Part shown: positions 30,590 to 40,322 of the stretch, one piece after another
Position numbering within the stretch: the stretch's first letter is position 1
How the letters are laid out: every line of letters starts with the position of its first letter
Assembly: GCF_900111135.1 (NCBI RefSeq)
Contig: NZ_FOGF01000002.1
Coordinates: 1-64,000 of the forward strand
From: Granulicatella balaenopterae
GTDB taxonomy: Bacteria; Bacillota; Bacilli; Lactobacillales; Aerococcaceae
Direction of reading: 5' to 3'
DNA length: 64,000 nucleotides
Position numbers and translations under genes: made by a program
Notes under the pieces: generated by a model
What the model saw: the letters and a program-made list of their open reading frames with translations, nothing else
Told to the model about the DNA's origin: nothing
Databases searched by the model: none

Positions 30590-30793
30590 AAATATCCCTC
30601 CTCAATTTTCAAGCGAAATGACTCTCTTCTTATCAAGGTCTAACACTTCACTTGTTATTCATATTATAAAACATTCCCACTAAATTCGGGTAGTTTTTAA
30701 TTAATTTTCCCTAAAAAAACCACCTTTATAAATTACCTAATCCTCGCAAGAATGATTCTTTATAAAAAGCCCATTTTTCTTTATTTTTCAAGC

Positions 30794-30822
30794 TTACATT
30801 TTCTGGTAAGTAGCGGTATACT
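30794..30822 (+). promoter_or_regulatory. Promoter of the C69 dipeptidase gene
   Basis: -35 TTACAT (30794-30799), 17-base spacer, -10 TATACT (30817-30822), 60 bases before the start codon. Confidence 0.6.
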
Positions 30823-30882
30823 TATGGTGAAGTAATCACTTTATTACTTATCAATTTTTTAAATATAGAAAGGGGCTTATTT

Positions 30883-32388
30883 ATGGCTTGTACAACAATT
30901 TTAGTAGGTAAAAAAGCAACATATGATGGTTCTACCTTCGTTGCTCGTAATGAAGATTCACCATCTGGCCAATTTACGCCAAAAAAATTCACGGTAGTTC
31001 AACCAAAGGAACAACCAAAACACTACAAATCACTATTAGCACATACTGAAATTCCACTACCGGAAAAAGCAATGCGCTATACTTGTATGCCTGACGCATT
31101 AGGAAATATGGGGATTTGGGGTGCATTCGGAGTTAATGAATTAAATGTTTCAATGTCTGCAACTGAAACAATCACCTCAAATGAACGCGTCTTAGCAGCC
31201 GATCCTTTAGTTGAATTCATACCAGCAAAAGGCAATCCTGGTGAAGATGGTTATCAATCGGAACAGATTGGTGGAATTAGTGAAGAAGATTTCGTCACAT
31301 TAATCTTACCTTATATGACAAGTGCTCGTGATGGCGTCATTCGTCTAGGTAAATTATTAGAAGAATATGGCACTTATGAAATGAATGGCATCGCATTCCA
31401 AGATGTTGATGAAATTTGGTGGTTAGAAACAATTGGTGGACACCACTGGATCGCAAAACGTGTACCAGATGATTCTTATGTTGTAATGCCTAACCAATTA
31501 GGAATTGATAGTTTCGACTTTGACGATGCTTTTGGTGAACAAGTTGAGCATATGTGTTCAAGTGATATGCGTGAATTTGTGAAAGATAATCACCTAGATT
31601 TATCACTTAATGACGAATTTAACCCACGTGATGCATTCGGTAGTCATTCAGACGCTGATCATGTTTATAATACGCCACGTGCTTGGATTATCCAACGTTA
31701 CTTTAATCCAAAAACTTCACGTTGGGATGGTTGCCACGCTGATTACAAACCAATGTCAGATAATATTCCTTGGAGTCGCAAACCAGAACGCAAAATCACA
31801 GTAGAAGATATTAAATATACCTTATCTCATCATTTCCAAGGAACACCTTATGATCCATACAATACACATGGCGATTTAAGTCAAAAAGGTTCATTCCGTC
31901 CAATCGGTATCAACCGTAATAATGTATTAGGTTTAGTACAAATTCGTCCATATATGCCAGAAGCTATTCGTAGCCTTGAATGGATTGCATATGGCTCAAA
32001 TGTCTTTAATGCTTTTGTACCATTCTATGCAAATATTAATCAAACACCCGAATATATGGGCAATACAACCGCTGAAGTGACTACCAATAACTTCTACTGG
32101 GCAAACCGCTTAATCGGCGCAATGGCTGACTCACACTTTGCAGAAAATGCCTCTCATATTGAACGTTACCAAAATGAGTTGCAAGCTCGTGCTAGCGAAT
32201 TAGTTCATAATGCTGATCAAGAATTCCTAAAAAATCCAGTGTCGTATTGGGATGCAAGTGAATTCTGTCAAAAAGTAAACCAAGATATCGCTACTCTTGC
32301 TAAAGAACAAACACAAGATACATTAGATAAAGTCTTATATACATCTAGTAGCTTAATGCAAAATGGCTTCTCACGTTCAGATGCTTAA
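30883..32388 (+). CDS. pepDA: C69-family dipeptidase
   Basis: 501 residues of an N-terminal-nucleophile hydrolase: MACTTILVGKKA places the nucleophile at C3, exposed after removal of Met-Ala or by autoprocessing as in Lactobacillus PepD. The conserved NEDS motif is near residue 24. It cleaves dipeptides inside the cell and fits with the nearby peptide importer. AAGGGG ribosome site, own promoter and terminator. Confidence 0.92.
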   Translation: MACTTILVGKKATYDGSTFVARNEDSPSGQFTPKKFTVVQPKEQPKHYKSLLAHTEIPLPEKAMRYTCMPDALGNMGIWGAFGVNELNVSMSATETITSNERVLAADPLVEFIPAKGNPGEDGYQSEQIGGISEEDFVTLILPYMTSARDGVIRLGKLLEEYGTYEMNGIAFQDVDEIWWLETIGGHHWIAKRVPDDSYVVMPNQLGIDSFDFDDAFGEQVEHMCSSDMREFVKDNHLDLSLNDEFNPRDAFGSHSDADHVYNTPRAWIIQRYFNPKTSRWDGCHADYKPMSDNIPWSRKPERKITVEDIKYTLSHHFQGTPYDPYNTHGDLSQKGSFRPIGINRNNVLGLVQIRPYMPEAIRSLEWIAYGSNVFNAFVPFYANINQTPEYMGNTTAEVTTNNFYWANRLIGAMADSHFAENASHIERYQNELQARASELVHNADQEFLKNPVSYWDASEFCQKVNQDIATLAKEQTQDTLDKVLYTSSSLMQNGFSRSDA

Positions 32389-32395
32389 AATAAAT

Positions 32396-32428
32396 AGCGC
32401 CATTTCTTAATTGAAGTGGCGTTTTTTA
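32396..32428 (+). terminator. Terminator after the dipeptidase gene
   Basis: Stem AGCGCCATTTC/GAAGTGGCGT (one G-T) followed by TTTTTT. Confidence 0.8.
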
Positions 32429-32456
32429 TACATTTTATTGGAAAGGAGTGTTTTTT

Positions 32457-33140
32457 ATGATAACGATCTTAATTGTTGAAGATAATCCCGATATTAACCA
32501 GATTTTAAAAGATATCTTACAAACAGAATATCACTGCATCCAAGCCTATTCAGCAGCAGAAGCTTTTTTCTATCTCAAAAACCAAGCGATTGACTTAATG
32601 CTACTTGATATTATGCTCCCCGACAAAAATGGTGACAAAGTTCTAAAAGAAGTACGCCCAACCAAGCAATTACCAATTATTATTATTACCGCCTTAACCG
32701 ATAAAAAAACTACGACCAAATTTTTATTAGATGGCGCCAATGATTACATTACCAAACCCTTTAATGCTGAAGAAGTAAAAGCAAGAATAACCGTTCAATT
32801 ACGCCAAATAGCCCAAAACTCGCCCCAAGACCAAATCCTAACTTACGAAGACTTAAGCTTAAACCCAATGAATTTTACAGTTAGCACTGCAACTGGTGAA
32901 ATACTTTTGAGAAAACGTGAATTTGATATTTTGCAATTACTATTCCTCCATCCTAATCAAATCTTCACCAAAGAAAAGCTCTATACTAGCATTTGGCAGG
33001 AACAATATTTTTCAACAGACAATACCCTAAATGCCCATCTAAGTAATCTTAGAAAAAAACTAGCGACCATTAGCCCAAATACCGACTATTTAGAAACTAT
33101 TTGGGGCTTAGGGATTCGCTTAAAGGCGGTGAAAAAATGA
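32457..33140 (+). CDS. OmpR-family response regulator
   Basis: 227 residues. The receiver domain has the acid pocket E8-D9, phospho-acceptor D51 (LLDIMLPD) and K100 (ITKPF). A winged-helix DNA-binding domain (about 130-225) ends with the usual IWGLGIRL. I start at ATG 32457; the GTG nine bases earlier lies in the AAAGGAG ribosome site. Coupled to its kinase by an ATGA overlap. The convergent ABC-2 exporter is a likely target, as in peptide-antibiotic sensing modules. Confidence 0.92.
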   Translation: MITILIVEDNPDINQILKDILQTEYHCIQAYSAAEAFFYLKNQAIDLMLLDIMLPDKNGDKVLKEVRPTKQLPIIIITALTDKKTTTKFLLDGANDYITKPFNAEEVKARITVQLRQIAQNSPQDQILTYEDLSLNPMNFTVSTATGEILLRKREFDILQLLFLHPNQIFTKEKLYTSIWQEQYFSTDNTLNAHLSNLRKKLATISPNTDYLETIWGLGIRLKAVKK

Positions 33141-34015
33141 CTATCTTTTTAGTAGCAATCATTATTATTTTAGTTAGTTTTTTGTGGCATATCTATCATG
33201 AAATTACTGAATTAACAAAGCAAATCGACTATAAATTAACAACTAAATCAAATATTATTTTAACAAGTCAATCAAAATTACCCTTTTTAAAAAAAATAAT
33301 TACTAACTGCAATCAATTATTTCAAGAAATTTCTCGCCAAAAATTGCAATTAATAAAAGAAAAACAATTAATGGAATTAACCCAAGCCAATATTAGCCAT
33401 GATATTAGAACACCACTAACGGTTGCGAAAGGCTATTTACAACAAATCGAATCAAGCGATAACAGCCAAGTTTTAATAAAGAAAATTGATAATAATTTAG
33501 TGACCATTTCACAACGTTTGGAAGATTTATTAACTTATCAGCAGTTAAATGAGGAAACAGCAAGCTTAACATTAGAGCCAGTCAATATCAGCCAAGCGCT
33601 AACTGAACAATTACTCGGATTTTATGATCTCTTACTTGAAAAAAATTTCACGGTCGACTTAACAATTACTGATGATTTGTGCATTAATCAAGACATTGAC
33701 AGCTTTCAGCGGATTTGCCAAAACTTATTTGGCAATGTCATTAAGCACGGAGAAGAACAACTCTCTATCTGCCTGAATGACGAGCATTCACAAGTCATCC
33801 TAGAAATTAGTAATCATGTTCAGACGCCAATCGATGAAGTGAAGCGTCTTGCTACAAGATTCTATGTGGAAGATTTATCCAATTTTGAACACTCATCCGG
33901 TCTAGGCTTGTATATTGTCAAAGAACTAACCGAAAAAACTCAAGGGACATTCCAAATTGACTACCACCACCCGACATTCACTATCAAACTCACTTGGCCT
34001 TTACTCGAAAAATAA
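33137..34015 (+). CDS. Sensor histidine kinase, short N-terminal sensor
   Basis: 292 residues: one N-terminal membrane span (about 1-20), a short linker, HisKA with H88 (ISHDIRTPL), N-box (QNLFGNVIKHG) and G-box (HSSGLGLYIVKEL). It has no extracellular domain, like intramembrane-sensing kinases; those of the LiaS/BceS type have two spans, whereas only one is seen here. GGCGGTGA ribosome site. The cognate regulator is just upstream. Confidence 0.9.
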   Translation: MTIFLVAIIIILVSFLWHIYHEITELTKQIDYKLTTKSNIILTSQSKLPFLKKIITNCNQLFQEISRQKLQLIKEKQLMELTQANISHDIRTPLTVAKGYLQQIESSDNSQVLIKKIDNNLVTISQRLEDLLTYQQLNEETASLTLEPVNISQALTEQLLGFYDLLLEKNFTVDLTITDDLCINQDIDSFQRICQNLFGNVIKHGEEQLSICLNDEHSQVILEISNHVQTPIDEVKRLATRFYVEDLSNFEHSSGLGLYIVKELTEKTQGTFQIDYHHPTFTIKLTWPLLEK

Positions 34016-34058
34016 AGATGGTACTAGCTTTTTTATATAAGCTAATACCATCTTTTTT
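34013..34058. terminator. Bidirectional terminator between kinase and ABC permease
   Basis: Stem AAGATGGTACTAGCTT/AAGCTAATACCATCTT with one mismatch and T-runs on both strands. Confidence 0.85.
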
Positions 34059-34833
34059 ATAAACTTTTTGATTTTAATAATTGATTAGACAAGACATAAC
34101 ATCCACTACTTACTAACAAACAAAACACAAGTGATTTAACAAAATAATCAGTCGGTAGGATTTGCCAAGCATTTGATAGGATAGCTTGAAAATTCAATAG
34201 CATTAGCCAAGCGTAATCCGGCACTAATACTACCAAAAACTGACTCGCTAAAGTAATGACTATTATACCAACTAAAGCAATTACATTTGATAAGAACAAA
34301 TAGAATAATGCTAATCCCATTGAAAAAATCGCCACCAAATTAAGATATTGTAATAGATACACCTTTAGCAATTGCATCATAAACTGACTATCTAATTCCC
34401 CGAAACCATTCTTCAAACCACTCACTAGACACACCATCACATAAAACAGCAATAATTCTAGCGCTAAAACCAACAATAACAAACTATATTTAGCAGCTAA
34501 AAAATTCCCTCGTGACAAACCCACTGTCAAATTATTTTTATAAGTTTTATAAGAAAAGTCATCACTAATCAATAAAGTAAACAAGGTCATACTAGTAAAA
34601 ATTAAAAAACTAACCATTTGCGCCATCGCTTCTAAACTATAGCGTGCCGTCCACAATTGACTTGTTTTTAAATTTGCTAGTTGATCCATCGTTTCCATAT
34701 CATGAACCCCCACATAGCCAACCGATTCACACCAGACACTCACGACAATCATTAATAAAAAGATTGTCACATTAATCCAAAAGCCCTTTGAATAACGCAA
34801 TCGATAAAATTCTGCTCGCCAATAATTTAACAT
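34057..34833 (-). CDS. ABC-2 type permease of an exporter
   Basis: 258 residues with six hydrophobic spans, starting with a cytoplasmic WRAEFYRLRYSKG. It overlaps the ATPase gene by 7 bases. This size and layout match lantibiotic-immunity and bacitracin-type ABC-2 permeases (one small permease plus one ATPase). The substrate is unknown. The facing two-component system may control it. Confidence 0.82.
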   Translation of the reverse strand: MLNYWRAEFYRLRYSKGFWINVTIFLLMIVVSVWCESVGYVGVHDMETMDQLANLKTSQLWTARYSLEAMAQMVSFLIFTSMTLFTLLISDDFSYKTYKNNLTVGLSRGNFLAAKYSLLLLVLALELLLFYVMVCLVSGLKNGFGELDSQFMMQLLKVYLLQYLNLVAIFSMGLALFYLFLSNVIALVGIIVITLASQFLVVLVPDYAWLMLLNFQAILSNAWQILPTDYFVKSLVFCLLVSSGCYVLSNQLLKSKSL

Positions 34834-35753
34834 ATCGCACCCTCCTCACCTGGTGTTACAAGCTCTTTAAAATACCCTTCCAAATCACTACGACTATAAT
34901 AAATTTCATTAATTGGAACGAGATTTTCCCCAAAAGCCATCACTAATTGAGGTATTAATGCTTCATTTAAAAAAATATGAATTGTCTCATCATCAACAAC
35001 TTTAAATTTTGCCTTAGTTATATCAGCAATCATACTAGCGACACTAGCTGCTTTGGCAGTCTTCACAACAATATACTCTTCATTTTGTTCTAGGAATTCT
35101 TCTTTAGTAATCTCCTTCACCAATCCCCCATTAACTAACACGCCAAATTTACTAGCAACTTGATATAACTCACCTAAAATATGACTAGAAATGATAATCG
35201 TCATACCATATTCCTGATTCAAACGTTTGATCAACTGACGAAACTCAATAATCGCTAAAGGATCCAAACCATTAATTGGCTCATCTAAAATCAATATATC
35301 CGGCTTCGTTAATAAAGCTAAAGCAATCCCAAGTTTCTGCTTCATTCCTAAAGAAAATTGTTTAAACTTTTTATTATTATCTGCTAAACTAACCATCTCT
35401 AAAGCTTCCTGAATCGCTTTTTTCTCTTCAACAACTCCTCTTAATTTACAATAATAGCTTAAATTTTGACGTGCGCTCAGATTAGGAAAAGCTGTCGGTG
35501 TTTCAATAACTGATCCCGTTCTTTTCAATGAGACTAAAAATTCATTTCGATTACTAGAAGAAAATAAAGCCACTTCACCAGTTGTTGGTGTCAATAAACC
35601 AGTTAATAGCTTTAAAAGAGTCGTTTTACCAGCACCATTTTTACCAATTAAACCATAAATTTCACCCGCAAAAATCTCACAAGTTACATCTTTTAATGCC
35701 TCTTCTTGTCTAAACTTTTTACTAACATGATTAAACTTAATCACAGATTCCAT
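34827..35753 (-). CDS. ABC exporter ATP-binding protein (BcrA/lantibiotic-immunity type)
   Basis: 308 residues: Walker A GKNGAGKT (near 37-44), signature FSLGMKQKLG, Walker B ILILDEPINGLDP, H-loop SSHILGEL, then a C-terminal domain of about 90 residues seen in BcrA-type ATPases. Works with the overlapping permease to export or expel a compound, probably a membrane-active peptide. AAGGAAGGAG ribosome site. Confidence 0.88.
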   Translation of the reverse strand: MESVIKFNHVSKKFRQEEALKDVTCEIFAGEIYGLIGKNGAGKTTLLKLLTGLLTPTTGEVALFSSSNRNEFLVSLKRTGSVIETPTAFPNLSARQNLSYYCKLRGVVEEKKAIQEALEMVSLADNNKKFKQFSLGMKQKLGIALALLTKPDILILDEPINGLDPLAIIEFRQLIKRLNQEYGMTIIISSHILGELYQVASKFGVLVNGGLVKEITKEEFLEQNEEYIVVKTAKAASVASMIADITKAKFKVVDDETIHIFLNEALIPQLVMAFGENLVPINEIYYSRSDLEGYFKELVTPGEEGAIC

Positions 35754-36049
35754 CTAGCTCACTCCTTCCTTTCTTCAATTTTATTATAGCAAGAAAACTT
35801 CAAATGAATCTCAAATAATTCTCAACAATTCCTAAAATGTCAAAAAAATATAAAATTATTTTTGCGACTCTTAAAAACACTTACAAACACCTTTACATCA
35901 ATATATTATCCGTTTTCATGAAAATCGTTTTCAAATGTAATTCTTCTATGAAAATTAATAAAATTTTTTGTTTATTATTTTCATCTATGTTACAGTTAAT
36001 TTATAGAGTATCCAACTTAATAACCATTTGAAAGGAAGGTGATCTGCAT

Positions 36050-37327
36050 TTGAATGAAGTAACAAATTCAAATCCTACAGACACAACAAACAAAAAAAAC
36101 TCACAAGAAGAGACAAAAAAAGTTAAAATCTCTTGCCAAAATGTCACAAAAATTTTCGGTAAGAAAGTCAAACTAGCAAAAAAATTATTGCGTGAAGGTG
36201 CCTCAAAAGAAGATATTGTGGCAAAAACAAAAACAACCATTGCTGTTGATAATGTATCATTTGATATTTATGAAGGTGAAATTTTCGTTATCATGGGACT
36301 TAGTGGTAGTGGTAAATCAACTATGCTTCGTCTAATGAACCGTTTAATTGAACCAACTGATGGCGATATCGTCGTTAATGGACAATCGGTATTCAAAGCT
36401 AAGAAAAAAGAATTATTACAAATTCGTCGTAATGTTTATAGTATGGTCTTCCAAGGTTTTGGTTTGTTCCCACATAAAACAATCTTAGAAAATACTGAAT
36501 TCGGTTTAGAATTAAAAGGTGTGGATAAAGAAAGCCGTGTTTTAAAAGCAGAATTAGCTTTAGAAAACGCTGGACTATTAGCCTATAAAGATCAATACCC
36601 TAACCAATTATCTGGTGGGATGCAACAACGTGTCGGTTTAGCACGCGCCTTAGCCAATGACCCTGAAATCTTATTAATGGACGAAGCTTTCTCCGCTTTA
36701 GATCCCCTTAATCGCAAAGATATGCAAGATGAATTAATCCACTTACAAGAAACACTACACAAAACTATTATCTTTATCACTCACGACTTAAACGAAGCAC
36801 TACGCATTGGTGATAGAATCGCAATTATGCGAGATGGTAAATTAGTTCAAGTAGGTACTGGTGAAGAAATCTTAATGAATCCCGTTAACCGTTATGTTGA
36901 ACGTTTTGTGGAAGATGTTGACCGCACAAAAGTCTTAACTATTTCTCACATTATGGAAAAACCTCAATGCTACTTAAATGTTGACCGTAAAGAACGTGGT
37001 ATGCGTTATGCCTTAAATATGATGAAAGAAGAAAACTTTACTAACTTAATCGTGATTAATAACACCCACCAAGCAGTTGGTTATATTGAACTTGATGATT
37101 TAGTCGATTTGATACATAAAAAAGGCTTTCCAGGTCACTACGAAGAAATTATTCGCACAGATATTCCTCGTATTCAAAAAGACTCGGTTGTCGATGATGT
37201 TTACGGATTATTAAAGCTATCAAAATCACCAATTGTCGTTGAAGATGAAAATTGCAAAATGGTCGGTGTGGTAACTCGTAAACGTGTTATCGAAATGTTA
37301 GATAGTCAGGAGGAATTCAATGTTTAA
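36050..37327 (+). CDS. opuAA: Glycine betaine/choline-type ABC transporter ATPase
   Basis: 425 residues. Walker A GLSGSGKS at 83-90, signature LSGGMQQR near 188, Walker B ILLMDEAFSALDP, and two C-terminal CBS domains (about 285-420) that in OpuA sense ionic strength. The start is TTG behind AAAGGAAGGTGAT; there is no in-frame ATG nearby. Overlaps the permease gene by eight bases. Imports betaine-like osmoprotectants. Confidence 0.92.
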   Translation: MNEVTNSNPTDTTNKKNSQEETKKVKISCQNVTKIFGKKVKLAKKLLREGASKEDIVAKTKTTIAVDNVSFDIYEGEIFVIMGLSGSGKSTMLRLMNRLIEPTDGDIVVNGQSVFKAKKKELLQIRRNVYSMVFQGFGLFPHKTILENTEFGLELKGVDKESRVLKAELALENAGLLAYKDQYPNQLSGGMQQRVGLARALANDPEILLMDEAFSALDPLNRKDMQDELIHLQETLHKTIIFITHDLNEALRIGDRIAIMRDGKLVQVGTGEEILMNPVNRYVERFVEDVDRTKVLTISHIMEKPQCYLNVDRKERGMRYALNMMKEENFTNLIVINNTHQAVGYIELDDLVDLIHKKGFPGHYEEIIRTDIPRIQKDSVVDDVYGLLKLSKSPIVVEDENCKMVGVVTRKRVIEMLDSQEEFNV

Positions 37328-38171
37328 TTTACCTACAATTCCATTATCACAATGGATCGAAAACATAACACAATCAGCCACAGAAAATGGCGAAGGATTT
37401 TTTAATGGTGTCCGTATCCTTGGAGATACATTAATTTATGGATTAACCGATTTTTTTAATTTATTTCCACCATTTGTCTTTATACTTGCTATGACGCTAT
37501 GGGCTTTATACTTACAAAACAATAAAAAGAAGTGGGCATTTCCTGTATTTGTCTTCTTAGGTTTATCATTTATTTTAAACCAAGGCTTATGGGGAGATTT
37601 TATGAGTACCCTATCATTAATTTTAATAGCTAGTTTATTCGCAATTCTTTTAGGTATACCGCTAGGAATTTTAATGGGTAAAAGTAATATTGCTCAAACA
37701 ATTCTAAAACCAGTATTGGACTTTATGCAAACAATGCCAGCTTTTGTCTATTTAATCCCAGCAGTAGCTTTCTTTGGAATTGGTGTCGTTCCTGGTATGG
37801 TGGCTTCAATCATTTTCTCAATTCCACCAACAGTTCGTTTTACAGCTTTAGGAATTAGACAAATCTCTGAAGAACTAGAAGAGGCTGCCATTTCATTTGG
37901 GGCAACACCTACACAAAAATTATTTAAAGTCGAACTACGCTTAGCAAAATCAACCATTATGGCTGGTGTTAACCAAACTATTATGCTTTGTCTATCAATG
38001 GTCGTGATTGCTTCAATGATTGGTTCACCTGGTTTGGGGCGTCGCGTTGTCTCTGCTTTACAAAGAGCACAAGTTGGACCTGGTTTTGTAGCTGGTTTAG
38101 CAATTGTTATTTTAGCGATCATTATCGACCGCTTCACTCATCTATTGAGCACTGATAAACACTTGCAATAA
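37320..38171 (+). CDS. opuAB: Glycine betaine ABC transporter permease
   Basis: 283 residues, seven or eight spans, with the EAA loop EEAAISFGATPTQKLFKVELR near 185 and the PGLGRRV region of the ProW/OpuAB family. Unlike lactococcal OpuABC it is not fused to a binding domain. AGGAGG ribosome site inside the ATPase gene. Confidence 0.92.
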   Translation: MFNLPTIPLSQWIENITQSATENGEGFFNGVRILGDTLIYGLTDFFNLFPPFVFILAMTLWALYLQNNKKKWAFPVFVFLGLSFILNQGLWGDFMSTLSLILIASLFAILLGIPLGILMGKSNIAQTILKPVLDFMQTMPAFVYLIPAVAFFGIGVVPGMVASIIFSIPPTVRFTALGIRQISEELEEAAISFGATPTQKLFKVELRLAKSTIMAGVNQTIMLCLSMVVIASMIGSPGLGRRVVSALQRAQVGPGFVAGLAIVILAIIIDRFTHLLSTDKHLQ

Positions 38172-38196
38172 ACTAGAATTACATGAAAGGACTACT

Positions 38197-39060
38197 ATGA
38201 AAAAGAAAAATAAAGAATTACTAAGCTATTTGCTAATCTTTTTAACATTAGCAGGTATCGCTTTTTATAATCGACCTAATACTAATTTAAAAACAAAAGA
38301 TCGCGTTAAACTTGGCTATGTAGAATGGGACTCAGAAATTGCATCAACATATGTTATGAAAAACATCTTAGAAGATCAAGGATACCGAGTCGTTGTAACA
38401 CCACTAGACAATGCCATTATGTGGAATGCTGTTCGTAATGGTGATATTGATGCAACCTTATCAGCATGGTTACCCAATACCCACAAAGAACAATATAAGG
38501 ATTACAAAGATCAAGTCGTTGATTTAGGTGCAAGTTTAACTGGGGCTCGTGTTGGTTTAGTTGTGCCAGCTTATATGGATGTTAATTCCATTTCTGATTT
38601 AACAACTCAAGCTAATCAAACTATTACTGGTGTTGAATCCGGCGCAGGTGTTGTCAGTGCTACTGAACAAGTACTAAAAGACTATCCTAATTTAGCTGAT
38701 TGGCAATTAGTTCCTTCTTCTTCTGGAGCAATGGTTACCGCATTAGGAAAAGCTATCGAAAATGGTCAAGATATCATTATAACTGGTTGGTCACCGCACT
38801 GGATGTTTGCTAAATATGACTTAAAATATTTACAGGATCCAAAAGAGTCTTATGGTGAACAAGAAGAAATCAGAACCATTACCCGCAAAAACTTAAAAAC
38901 TGACTTACCTGAAGTTAACCATATTCTTGATAATTTCAATTGGACTATTGAAGATATGGAAGAACTAATGTTACGCATCTCAGAAGGTCAAGATCCAAAT
39001 ATCGTTGCTCGTGAATGGGTTAATACACACCAAAAACAAGTACAGTCTTGGATTAACTAA
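38197..39060 (+). CDS. opuAC: Glycine betaine-binding protein, membrane anchored
   Basis: 287 residues. There is one hydrophobic N-terminal span (about 8-24) without a lipobox cysteine, so it is probably held by an uncleaved anchor rather than lipid. Tryptophans expected to cage the quaternary amine appear in GYVEWDSE, MWNAV and TGWSPHWM. Binds betaine or a related compound for the OpuAA/AB importer. Confidence 0.9.
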   Translation: MKKKNKELLSYLLIFLTLAGIAFYNRPNTNLKTKDRVKLGYVEWDSEIASTYVMKNILEDQGYRVVVTPLDNAIMWNAVRNGDIDATLSAWLPNTHKEQYKDYKDQVVDLGASLTGARVGLVVPAYMDVNSISDLTTQANQTITGVESGAGVVSATEQVLKDYPNLADWQLVPSSSGAMVTALGKAIENGQDIIITGWSPHWMFAKYDLKYLQDPKESYGEQEEIRTITRKNLKTDLPEVNHILDNFNWTIEDMEELMLRISEGQDPNIVAREWVNTHQKQVQSWIN

Positions 39061-39062
39061 TA

Positions 39063-39099
39063 AAAAATGCTTACCTATCAACAAGGTAAGCATTTTTTA
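39063..39099. terminator. Bidirectional terminator, opu / nuclease
   Basis: Stem AAAAAATGCTTACCT/AGGTAAGCATTTTTT with a short loop. Confidence 0.88.
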
Positions 39100-39166
39100 T
39101 TTAACTACGCAAACTCTAACAGGCTCAAATTGCGAGGAATATATACAAAGATATAGCAGCCATAAT

Positions 39167-40156
39167 TTAATTAAATCGTTTAAATTGCCCATTTTGGTAA
39201 TTCAATGTAAAGCCATTTGCTGTATTAAATACAATAAACGTACGATTAATGTGATGTTTTTCGTTTTCAAAATGAACGACCACCGCACAAGGAATTAACT
39301 GATCACGTTGATACAAGGGCTTAGCAATGTACAATAAAGCATCCTCTTTTTTCTTAGATTGCAAATCATTAACAAATTCATAAGCAAGCTCTTCGGGGAT
39401 TCGCATCCCACCATCATTACTTGGACCACCAACATTTTGGGTACGAGTCGCTGTAACAGCATTATTAGCAATTGCCGGCCCACCTAAACTATCCGCCACT
39501 AAATGACTACGATTATAAAACCATCCACGATAAGCTTCACCATCTAAATATGGAATAACTACTTTTTTATTTTTAGGCCAAGCAACAGGATCTTCGTTGA
39601 ATTTTTGTTGATTTCCACGATGACTATCCACACTATATATCGTTACTAAAGATGCTGCTAGTAAAGGCTTCTTCGTTTTAGCATCAATAATATAATCTGG
39701 CTTATCTAATAATAAACTTTGAATTAAGCTCTCTTGCCCTTCTACTTGATATAAGTCATGAGATTCAGGAATTTCCAAAGTATATTTTGGAAAACGCTCA
39801 AATAACCCTACTACTGTTGTTTGTGATTCAAAATCTAATGACAAAATATCATCTGTAGTAATCTCACTATCAGCCTTATCAATCACTAAACGACTGCGCT
39901 CTAAAATTTCCCCATCACGTGCATCTTCTGGTAAATACTTATCTTTTAGATCATTAATCGTTGAACTGGCTGAATCATATAATTCATAAGCCGATTCAAT
40001 TTTTTGATTAGCAGAATTTAGCGTCTCATTAGCTGAATCATAAAATTCTGATAGAGATTGATCCTTAGTACATCCAACAACACCCGCAACCAATGCCATC
40101 AATACTAAGGCAGATTTGATATTAGCTTTTAGTTTAAATTTTCTTTTTTTCTTCAT
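39167..40156 (-). CDS. Secreted DNA/RNA non-specific endonuclease (lipoprotein)
   Basis: 329 residues. The signal peptide ends in VVGC, with C29 as lipid site. A helical linker with repeated SANETLNSAN/ASST-like segments follows (about 32-75). The C-terminal nuclease domain has the His-Me finger active site N215-R-S-H218 (the Gram-positive version of DRGH) and the following Q-N-V-G-G/N. It would degrade extracellular nucleic acid at the cell surface, in the manner of EndA or streptodornase. Confidence 0.87.
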   Translation of the reverse strand: MKKKRKFKLKANIKSALVLMALVAGVVGCTKDQSLSEFYDSANETLNSANQKIESAYELYDSASSTINDLKDKYLPEDARDGEILERSRLVIDKADSEITTDDILSLDFESQTTVVGLFERFPKYTLEIPESHDLYQVEGQESLIQSLLLDKPDYIIDAKTKKPLLAASLVTIYSVDSHRGNQQKFNEDPVAWPKNKKVVIPYLDGEAYRGWFYNRSHLVADSLGGPAIANNAVTATRTQNVGGPSNDGGMRIPEELAYEFVNDLQSKKKEDALLYIAKPLYQRDQLIPCAVVVHFENEKHHINRTFIVFNTANGFTLNYQNGQFKRFN

Positions 40157-40282
40157 TCATTCACCTCTTAGATTATCTGTACTTTCATATCATAATTTAA
40201 TCTAGAATAAAAAGATAGTAAAAAGATTATTCTCCCATTTTCTATCAATAAGACTACTGTAAATATACACTTCTCTCTACAT

Positions 40283-40317
40283 AAAAAACGTACCCCCATT
40301 AGCTGAGAATACGTTTA
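40283..40317 (-). terminator. Terminator after the LysM-like gene
   Basis: Minus-strand stem AAACGTA/TACGTTT followed by TTTATG. Confidence 0.6.
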
Positions 40318-40322
40318 TTTTC

